DNA from: an uncultured Desulfovibrio sp.
Lineage (GTDB): Bacteria; Desulfobacterota; Desulfovibrionia; Desulfovibrionales; Desulfovibrionaceae
Reading direction: 5' to 3'
DNA length: 45,937 nucleotides
Assembly (NCBI GenBank): GCA_900546145.1
Contig: URBN01000017.1
Location: 1 to 45,937, forward strand
The first letter of the stretch is position 1. Each line of letters starts with the position of its first letter. The notes beneath the pieces are model-generated. The model made no database searches and was not told the origin of the DNA. It saw nothing but the letters and a program-made list of their open reading frames with translations. Positions 41,201 through 45,937 of the stretch are shown piece by piece. The translations under genes and the position numbers were made by a program.

Positions 41201-41307
41201 GCAAGGCCTACGTCAGGGATATTGTCCATCTCTGCAAGCCGAGCCAGACACGCCAGGTGCAGACGAAGAAGACCATTTTCGGCGCCGAGCGTTCCTGCTT
41301 TCACTGA
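38269..41307 (+). CDS. Large membrane protein of unknown function (1012 residues)
   Basis: I do not recognise this protein. The start is TTG at 38269 (MSNRKSLYFDRRDVDI) with GAAGGAGA about 11 nt upstream. Residues 1-640 are soluble, rich in charged helices. They contain GLEFRVPYRDQFVSVLW, a stretch with a repeated beta/alpha look, TTGLTVEDVTELLWDCRGL and LGGLASTNGAPLEEESDSSD. Residues ~650-845 hold about six TM helices (first two: VLKVMLGFVPAFISFLY and WWFLAWFGTFIWFGITG). A helical C-terminal domain of ~165 residues follows, ending in GAERSCFH. It may be confined to sulfate reducers of this family (impression, not checked). Codon use is like its neighbours. Confidence 0.7.
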   Translation: MSNRKSLYFDRRDVDILKLVNRILDSRTPSAESLSDPNLHPHGIKELVDTPVARMAYAVVNLLRNLESGGGQARDRLLALRILYDEVLNSAHSMLRRNTARVLMQIMKSMVRAHGNEQRQLKLAHDFRAAAQGTPRVVRRLLHRYFLPEMSESWNQLAFDDHVYDMNTKGRKSPTHLIMDAWIKGLRALTVVYDNCVTIEAAREVLAAAAIVGIEVRIGLEFRVPYRDQFVSVLWIPRGFSSDQDFLEFLNSPKMNALSVRGREVVNWERDFVLRCLSVWDDVLRPQYQKLYGLNIPPLGADAFLDFVGRGHANLSRLSECLMRHLKPVIDKKIIEIKAKGAEAGEEDLAQKARLENLTPCVVQDEWLNPDVHPELPRVVLPDDREKLPGLLQLPPYELMRELSKVNAGFRMILCTTGLTVEDVTELLWDCRGLITHLEILNMRGWLEGRMPDIYEIGELQHALNTGQGPRLKQMVRQMVRKMQDAGDDGRARKFEEILRNVPKLWEHYRHAPLKSRMGTGSASRTKSFGMGLVVTNTLPRRGAKMLMNHAEAPAIPVYAAVEEHKILREPETPDRWYFFLKSLRRLPFCHELGFDRAVEWVSPRDNLQVSPCGNIANLGGLASTNGAPLEEESDSSDRRPGLRYLNSGVGNVLKVMLGFVPAFISFLYTQDWWFLAWFGTFIWFGITGVRNVIQMVLAAKGMSRNTLMHWRDHVSINRLCDSLMYTGISVFLLEVMVRVWLLEKGLGITVREQPIIVFTVLNIVNGFYIFSHNIFRGFPKTAAVGNLFRSALAIPVSSAYNTGFWHLLLLCGIPDPSFYLIPSAAVVSKLASDTVAAVIEGFADSHMNMHMRALDYRNKLQSIFDCYTRLELLFPQEDALVKLARPGGLGGRGGTEAAKLERALIVNALDLLYIWYYQPRAQDAFKQMIRTLTNADRKAFALSQLVLMRERDVSQLMVDGLVGRDFGRPLAFFLSRRKAYVRDIVHLCKPSQTRQVQTKKTIFGAERSCFH

Positions 41308-41313
41308 TACGAC

Positions 41314-41346
41314 GCGCCGCCCCGGATGAAACGGGGCGGCGCTTTT
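41314..41346 (+). terminator. Terminator after the 1012-residue gene
   Basis: GCGCCGCCCCG (41314-41324) pairs with CGGGGCGGCGC (41332-41342) followed by TTTTG. Confidence 0.82.
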
Positions 41347-41361
41347 GAACGGAGTTTACGT

Positions 41362-42237
41362 ATGACACAGTCTCCCAAGACATCCGGAACCGCTCTCTGG
41401 CTCCGGCTTCCCGGTCTCGCCGGTACAGGCAGCAGATACGGGGATGCGGACTCGGCCTGGCCTTCTGTCCGCCGTCTCTGGCCCGGTCTTCCGGACCGTC
41501 TCTTTTCGGGTCCCGGAGCCGCATCGGATGCCTCTGTTTATGTTCCGGAGGATCTTCCCGAGGATCCCGAGACGCTGGCCGCCTATCTCAATGAAGTGGA
41601 CCGCTTCGCGAGAGACACGGCCCGCAGCGCCGACGTGGAAGCCGCCCTTCTCAACGAGAAGGCCGGCCGCGACAGAAAGCGTCTGCGCGAGGAACTGGCC
41701 GGTGTGGCAGCTCTCGGCGCCAGGGATCACGAGCGCAGCGAGGCGGAAAGGGAGGCCGTGACGGAATCGCGCAGGGCCGCCCAGCGTACGCTCGCCTGGT
41801 ACTGGCTGCAGCAGCGCAACATTGCCGAAATCGACGGCCTGGTGAACCGCGTCAACGAGGTGAGTTCGGTCATTGAAAAGGGCTATGGCGCTGAAACCGG
41901 CGAAGACGGCATAGACGTGTCCGCCCGTCATTTCGCGGCTCCCATGTCATCAGGTACGGGGGACCTGTCCCCGGACTGGCGCCCCCTGTTCCTTGCCGTC
42001 CTGAAGCTCGTGCCGGCAGACACCGTCTTTGTGGCGGAGGGCGGCATGGCCCAGGACCTTTCCGAGCGGCTCGCGTTTGCTCCGTCTGCGGAAATGGCCT
42101 CGGCCCTCGGCGCGGAGAAAGGCGTGTCCGTGAATTTCTGCGAGGCTCTGCCCGCCGATATCTTCGGCGCACGGGCCTCGAAGGAGCCCGGTCTGCCGTC
42201 CCGCGTGCGCCTCGTTCTGCTTCCTTCCGGAAGGTAG
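41362..42237 (+). CDS. Conserved-looking coiled-coil protein of unknown function (291 residues)
   Basis: Not recognised. It has no signal peptide and no TM segment. The N-terminal ~75 residues are Trp/Pro/Gly-rich (WLRLPGLAGTG, DSAWPSVRRLWPGLPDRLF). A central helical region (about 70-170) rich in Ala, Arg and Glu (LREELAGVAALGARDHERSEA and after) is probably a coiled coil. The C-terminal ~100 residues are mixed, with LKLVPADTVFVAEGG. GGAG lies 6 nt before the ATG at 41362. It overlaps nothing and is followed after 4 nt by the HAD gene, suggesting co-expression. Confidence 0.65.
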   Translation: MTQSPKTSGTALWLRLPGLAGTGSRYGDADSAWPSVRRLWPGLPDRLFSGPGAASDASVYVPEDLPEDPETLAAYLNEVDRFARDTARSADVEAALLNEKAGRDRKRLREELAGVAALGARDHERSEAEREAVTESRRAAQRTLAWYWLQQRNIAEIDGLVNRVNEVSSVIEKGYGAETGEDGIDVSARHFAAPMSSGTGDLSPDWRPLFLAVLKLVPADTVFVAEGGMAQDLSERLAFAPSAEMASALGAEKGVSVNFCEALPADIFGARASKEPGLPSRVRLVLLPSGR

Positions 42238-42241
42238 GCGT

Positions 42242-42937
42242 ATGTTTGCTTCGGGACTCAGAGGTGTCATCTTCGACTGCGACGGGGTTATGATCGATTC
42301 CGTCGCGGCCAACAGGATCTTCTTCGACCGCTGTCTTGCCTATTACGGCCTTCCGCCCATGACCGACGAACAGGCCGCCTACTGCAACATGTCCACGTCC
42401 CGCCAGGGGCTGGAGCACATTCTTCCTGAAAGGGCGAAGAAGGACATCCCCCGCTTCGGCAGGGACATCGTCAATTACGACAGGGAAATACTGCCTTTCA
42501 TAAAGCTCTATCCCGGCTTTCTCGGCTTTGCGGATTTTCTGCACGAAAACGGCGTCAGAATGGCCGTGCTGACCAACAGAACGGACAATGGGATGAAGTC
42601 TATTCTGGACTTTTTTTCTCTGCCTTCGTATTTTAATCCGGTAGTAACCGCCTCCTGCGGCTTCCCGAAGCCCCAGCCCGGCGGCGCCCGCCTGATTCTC
42701 TCCGAATGGGGCGTCGGAGCGGGCGATGTGCTTTATGTGGGAGACAGTGACGTGGACCGGCGCACGGCGGAAGCCTGCCGCATGCCCTTCGCGGCAATGA
42801 ATCCGAAGGAAAATCCTCCCCTGGATGGTGATTTCCGCGTGGACGGCTACGCCGCCCTCAGGCGGGAACTGTCACCCTATATGGAAACCACAGGAGAAAA
42901 AGCGTGTTCATCCTTGCCAACATCATCGACGCGGTGA
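42242..42937 (+). CDS. HAD-superfamily hydrolase (phosphoglycolate-phosphatase-like)
   Basis: 231 residues. Motif I is FDCDGVMIDS (nucleophile Asp14 and Asp16), motif II VLTNRTDNG, motif III Lys in GFPKPQPGGARL and motif IV YVGDSDVDRRTA. The helical C1 cap lies between motifs I and II. Similar to Gph/PGP-type phosphatases of small phosphate esters; the substrate is undetermined. Its stop lies 34 nt inside the yggT gene. Confidence 0.88.
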   Translation: MFASGLRGVIFDCDGVMIDSVAANRIFFDRCLAYYGLPPMTDEQAAYCNMSTSRQGLEHILPERAKKDIPRFGRDIVNYDREILPFIKLYPGFLGFADFLHENGVRMAVLTNRTDNGMKSILDFFSLPSYFNPVVTASCGFPKPQPGGARLILSEWGVGAGDVLYVGDSDVDRRTAEACRMPFAAMNPKENPPLDGDFRVDGYAALRRELSPYMETTGEKACSSLPTSSTR

Positions 42938-43203
42938 CCTATCTCTGTCACGTGGCCGTCGTCACGTACATGATCATCGTGGCCGTGGCCTGTGCGGTTT
43001 CCTGGTTTCGCATAACTCCGTACCATCCGGCGGTCCGTGTGCTCGCGAAACTGACGGAGCCCGTCTTTTACCGCGTGCGCAGGTGGATGCCCTTTGTCTG
43101 CTCCGGGGGACTGGATTTTTCACCCGTGGTTGTTATTGTCGTACTAGAGCTTTTTGATATGATCGTCATCAGATCAGTCAGGCAGCTGGCTATGGCCCTG
43201 TAG
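42904..43203 (+). CDS. YggT-family membrane protein
   Basis: 99 residues with two TM helices (about 5-30 and 68-92). VTYLCHVAVVTYMIIVAVACAV and the short motif WFRITPYHPAVRVLAKLTEPVFYRVRRWMP are typical of YggT/YlmG proteins, which are linked to division or membrane processes near ftsZ in other bacteria. The start is GTG at 42904 with AGGAG about 6 nt upstream. It overlaps the end of the HAD gene. Confidence 0.85.
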   Translation: MFILANIIDAVTYLCHVAVVTYMIIVAVACAVSWFRITPYHPAVRVLAKLTEPVFYRVRRWMPFVCSGGLDFSPVVVIVVLELFDMIVIRSVRQLAMAL

Positions 43204-43288
43204 CCGCCGTCTGCCCTATTCCTGTTGAACCTAACACGCCGCGCGGGGAATGCCCCCGGCGGTAAACATCAGCAAAGGGAGTGTTGTT

Positions 43289-43513
43289 ATGGATCAGCGC
43301 GATATCGATTTCATTGAACAGCGTGCGGATACTGATCCTGAGCTGAAGTCCCTCTGGGAAGATCACGTTCTTCTGAAGAAGCAGGTGGAAAAGCTGGAAG
43401 CGAAGCCTTTCCGCAGCCCCTCTGAAGAAGTCCAGCTCAAGCAGCTGAAGAAGCAGAAGCTTGAAGCAAAGACCCGCCTTGCGGAAATGATAGACGCAAG
43501 GCGTGCGCAGTAA
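43289..43513 (+). CDS. DUF465 (YdcH-like) small coiled-coil protein
   Basis: 74 residues: MDQRDIDFIEQRADTDPELKSLWEDHVLLKKQVEKLEAKPFRSPSEE in outline, then an alpha-helical Lys/Glu-rich C-terminus. This is the DUF465 pattern (helix, turn, helix), a family of unknown function often next to yggT or DivIVA-type genes in deltaproteobacteria. AAAGGGA lies 8-9 nt before the start at 43289. Confidence 0.85.
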   Translation: MDQRDIDFIEQRADTDPELKSLWEDHVLLKKQVEKLEAKPFRSPSEEVQLKQLKKQKLEAKTRLAEMIDARRAQ

Positions 43514-43531
43514 AAATGATGGAGTAAACAC

Positions 43532-45226
43532 ATGGAACTTACAGGTGCACAGATTCTCCTTGAATGTCTCAAGAGAGAAGGAGTTGATGTTCTGTTCGGA
43601 TATCCGGGCGGAGCCATTGTCGACATCTACGATGAACTGACGAGGCATCCCGAGATCCATCACTACCTAGTACGCCACGAACAGGCAGCTCTTCATGCCG
43701 CTGACGGCTATGCCCGCGCTACCGGCAAGGTAGGAACAGCACTGGTAACTTCCGGTCCCGGCGCCACCAATGCGGTAACGGGTCTGGCCACTGCATACTG
43801 TGATTCCATTCCTCTCGTTCTCTTTACCGGGCAGGTCCCCACAGGGCTCATCGGCAATGACGCGTTCCAGGAAGTCGATATCACCGGCATCACCCGTCCC
43901 TGCACGAAGCATAACTATCTCGTGAAGGACGTCAGGGATCTCGCCACGACGATTCGTCAGGCGTTCTTCCTCGCGCGTTCGGGCCGCCCCGGACCCGTGC
44001 TGGTGGACCTGCCCAAGGACGTGCAGACAGGCAAAACCGAGTTTGTGTGGCCCGAGTCTGTCTATATGCGCTCCTACAATCCCACGTACCAGCCCAACAT
44101 TGGCCAGCTCCACAAGGCTGTCGAGGAAATCAAGAAGGCCAGCAATCCGGTGATTCTCGCCGGCGGCGGCGTCATTCTTTCGAACGCTTCCTCTGCTGTC
44201 ACGGAAATGGCCGAGTCCCTGCATATCCCCGTGACCTGCAGTCTCATGGGCATTGGCTGCTTCCCCGCGAAGGATCCCCTCTGGCTCGGCATGTGTGGCA
44301 TGCATGGCGCCTACGCCGCCAACATGGCCCTCAATAATGCCGACCTCATCATCTGCGTGGGCGCACGCTTTGATGACCGCGTGACCGGCAAGCTTTCCGG
44401 CTTTGCCCCGCACGCCCGCGTCGTGCATATCGATATCGACCCCACGAGCATCCGCAAGAATGTCCGGGTCGACGTGCCCGTTGTCGGTGACTGCCGTCTG
44501 GCCGTTGAGGGCATCAATGAGATCAGCCGCAACAAGTTCTCCGGCCAGGACATGGCCAGCCGTCATGCCCAGTGGATCGAGACCATCGGCGAGTGGAAGC
44601 GTGAGCAGCCGCTTACCTACGCGAAGGGCGACAAGTATCTCAAGCCCCAGCATGTGGTCCGCGTGCTCAACGAAATCACTGGCGGAAATGCCATCATCAC
44701 CACTGAGGTCGGCCAGAACCAGATGTGGGCCGCCCAGTTCTACGATTTTGACAAGCCCCGCACCCTGATCACCTCCGGCGGTCTCGGCACCATGGGCTAC
44801 GGCTTCCCCGCCGCCATCGGCGCGCAGGTGGCCTTCCCCAACAAGCTGGTCATTGACATCGCCGGCGACGGTTCCATCCAGATGAACATTCAGGAAATGG
44901 CCACAGCCGTGCAGAACAAGCTCCCGGTCAAGATCGTCATCCTGAACAACACCTACCTCGGCATGGTCCGTCAGTGGCAGGAGCTTTTCTACAAGCACAA
45001 TTACAGCAGCACGAGCATGACCGGTCAGCCTGACTTTGTGAAGCTGGCCGAGGCGTACGGAGCCGAAGGCTACCGCATCATGACGGAAGAGGAACTGGCT
45101 CCCACCCTGAAGAAGGCTCTGGCTTCCCCGAATACCGCCATCATCGACGTCGTCGTCGAACCCGAGGAAGACGTCTATCCCATGGTGCCCGCCGGCGCCT
45201 CTCTTGATGAAATGCTGTTGGTGTAG
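43532..45226 (+). CDS. ilvB: Acetolactate synthase large (catalytic) subunit
   Basis: IlvB makes 2-acetolactate or 2-aceto-2-hydroxybutyrate from pyruvate, the first common step of Val/Leu/Ile synthesis, with TPP, FAD and Mg. 564 residues. LFGYPGGAIVDIYDEL and the catalytic Glu in VRHEQAALHAADGYARATG (about 50-55) are conserved. The central TPP-enzyme domain and the C-terminal GDGSIQMNIQEMATA plus NNTYLGMVRQWQELFY (TPP/Mg motif) follow. ATGGAGTAA just before the start is a weak ribosome binding site. ilvN follows after 15 nt. Confidence 0.96.
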   Translation: MELTGAQILLECLKREGVDVLFGYPGGAIVDIYDELTRHPEIHHYLVRHEQAALHAADGYARATGKVGTALVTSGPGATNAVTGLATAYCDSIPLVLFTGQVPTGLIGNDAFQEVDITGITRPCTKHNYLVKDVRDLATTIRQAFFLARSGRPGPVLVDLPKDVQTGKTEFVWPESVYMRSYNPTYQPNIGQLHKAVEEIKKASNPVILAGGGVILSNASSAVTEMAESLHIPVTCSLMGIGCFPAKDPLWLGMCGMHGAYAANMALNNADLIICVGARFDDRVTGKLSGFAPHARVVHIDIDPTSIRKNVRVDVPVVGDCRLAVEGINEISRNKFSGQDMASRHAQWIETIGEWKREQPLTYAKGDKYLKPQHVVRVLNEITGGNAIITTEVGQNQMWAAQFYDFDKPRTLITSGGLGTMGYGFPAAIGAQVAFPNKLVIDIAGDGSIQMNIQEMATAVQNKLPVKIVILNNTYLGMVRQWQELFYKHNYSSTSMTGQPDFVKLAEAYGAEGYRIMTEEELAPTLKKALASPNTAIIDVVVEPEEDVYPMVPAGASLDEMLLV

Positions 45227-45241
45227 GAGGCTGAGACAGTT

Positions 45242-45742
45242 ATGCCAGATCAGAAAGAAAGACACGTTCTGTCGGTGCTTGTGGAGAATGAGCCCGGCGT
45301 TCTCTCCCGCGTCGTTGGTCTGTTCAGCGGACGCGGATACAATATTCATTCCCTGAACGTGGCTCCGGCCCTCGAAGAGGGCACCAGTCATATGACCATC
45401 ACCACCTTCGGTGACGAGCCGATTCTTGAGCAGATCACGAAACAGCTGCACAAGCTCGTCCCCGTCATCAAGGTGTCCGAGTTCAAGGACGTTCCTTCCG
45501 TTGAGCGCGAGATGATGTTCGTGAAGGTCCAGGCGGAAGGCGCCATGCGCGGCGAAATCCTGCGCACCGTGGATATCTTCCGCTGCAAGGTTATCGACGT
45601 GAGCCCCACGGAAATGACCATCGAAGCCACCGGCGACCATGAGAAGCTCAGGGCCATCATCAGCCTGCTTCACCGCTTCGGCATCAAGGAAATCGCCCGT
45701 ACCGGTTCCGTTGTCATGCGCCGTTCCAACAAGAGCGAGTAG
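45242..45742 (+). CDS. ilvN: Acetolactate synthase small (regulatory) subunit
   Basis: 166 residues with an N-terminal ACT domain (HVLSVLVENEPGVLSRVVGLFSGRGYNIHSLNVAPA) that binds valine for feedback control, and a second domain with EREMMFVKVQAEG and the C-terminal RFGIKEIARTGSVVMRR. The length fits IlvN/IlvH. Same operon as ilvB. Confidence 0.95.
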   Translation: MPDQKERHVLSVLVENEPGVLSRVVGLFSGRGYNIHSLNVAPALEEGTSHMTITTFGDEPILEQITKQLHKLVPVIKVSEFKDVPSVEREMMFVKVQAEGAMRGEILRTVDIFRCKVIDVSPTEMTIEATGDHEKLRAIISLLHRFGIKEIARTGSVVMRRSNKSE

Positions 45743-45765
45743 CTTTTTTTGAAAAATAAGAGAGT

Positions 45766-45803
45766 CTGACTTGACAAAGTCAGTCCCTGATTTAAATAGT
45801 GGT
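45766..45803 (+). promoter_or_regulatory. Promoter-like element and hairpin upstream of ilvC
   Basis: CTGACTT (45766-45772) pairs with AAGTCAG (45777-45783) around GACA, and a perfect TTGACA (45771-45776) lies within this stem-loop. TAAATA at 45793-45798 follows after 16 nt, giving a good sigma-70 promoter. A transcript from it would start at about 45804, inside the next terminator stem. Confidence 0.5.
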
Positions 45804-45837
45804 TGTGCAGTTAATCAACTGCACAGCCACTTTTTTT
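45798..45837 (+). terminator. Terminator between ilvN and ilvC
   Basis: AGTGGTTGTGCAGTT (45798-45812) pairs with AACTGCACAGCCACT (45817-45831, one G-T pair) around AATC and is followed by six more T. It is a textbook hairpin. It lies only 30 nt upstream of ilvC, so it also limits read-through from ilvBN into ilvC. Confidence 0.9.
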
Positions 45838-45867
45838 CAACATTTGCCTGTGTGAGAGGATTTTTCC

Positions 45868-45937
45868 ATGAAAGTTTATTACGACAAAGACGCTGATCTC
45901 AGCTACCTCAAGGGTAAGACCGTTGCCGTTCTCGGCT
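45868..45937 (+). CDS. ilvC: Ketol-acid reductoisomerase, N-terminal fragment (partial at window edge)
   Basis: The first 23 codons read MKVYYDKDADLSYLKGKTVAVLG, the standard IlvC N-terminus up to the start of the NADPH-binding GxGxxG fold. The gene is cut by the end of the window. GAGAGGA lies 9 nt before the ATG. IlvC converts acetolactate to dihydroxyisovalerate after IlvBN, so the gene order is functional. Confidence 0.93.
   Translation, partial: MKVYYDKDADLSYLKGKTVAVLG

Overview
The window looks like core chromosome from a gut-type sulfate- or sulfite-reducing bacterium of the Desulfovibrionaceae (Desulfovibrio/Bilophila/Mailhella relatives). The evidence is the moderately high GC content, an orphan [FeFe]-hydrogenase maturase (HydG), an AmmeMemoRadiSam pair, several TauE/SafE anion exporters with DUF1634 partners, a complete Liv branched-chain amino-acid importer, and protein styles typical of that family. 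Genus-level assignment is inference. No phage, insertion sequence, CRISPR array or resistance island was seen.

Layout. 1-97: the 3' end of a 5S rRNA gene and its terminator, so an rRNA operon lies to the left. 131-4523: purM, amrS, a BON-domain lipoprotein and murA. 4725-4978: tRNA-His(GTG) and tRNA-Pro(TGG). 5245-14738: an accessory-looking signalling and export locus. It holds a NarL-type regulator, then TauE/SafE + DUF1634 (copy 1), a dCache sensor histidine kinase, a receiver, a degenerate histidine kinase, a second receiver, a receiver-kinase fusion, and TauE/SafE + DUF1634 (copy 2). 14908-17101: endonuclease I, an unknown lipoprotein and amrB. 17147-19851: a structured RNA region, pyrC, pyrB and a pyrB leader with an attenuator. 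19884-22057: a third TauE/SafE protein, a YitT-family protein and an orphan Hpt-like protein. 22267-26809: livKHMGF. 26882-36560: adk, a giant AsmA protein, an unusual radical SAM protein, galE, an MFS transporter and a BMP-type binding protein. 36628-43513: hydG with its own leader, a 1012-residue membrane protein of unknown function, a coiled-coil protein, a HAD hydrolase, YggT and DUF465 proteins. 43532-45937: ilvB, ilvN and the start of ilvC.

The most interesting region is 5.9-14.8 kb. Two near-identical transporter pairs (an 855-nt ungapped repeat in the TauE genes, and 146-residue DUF1634 partners) bracket five consecutive two-component genes. The two copies have different control regions. 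Copy 1 follows three TTTTCCT repeats spaced exactly 30 nt apart. Copy 2 follows a consensus-like promoter overlapped by a Fur-box-like palindrome and an unreported 47-codon Cys-rich secreted ORF. This suggests an anion (sulfite, sulfonate or thiosulfate-like) export module with separate sensory and iron inputs.

Other regulatory candidates are a pyrL-like leader ORF ending inside a terminator ahead of pyrB, a 14-residue leader peptide plus terminator ahead of hydG, a run of hairpins after pyrC, a Shine-Dalgarno-masking hairpin before the 1012-residue protein, and tandem hairpins between ilvN and ilvC. Functions are assigned from motifs read by eye. No database search was run.
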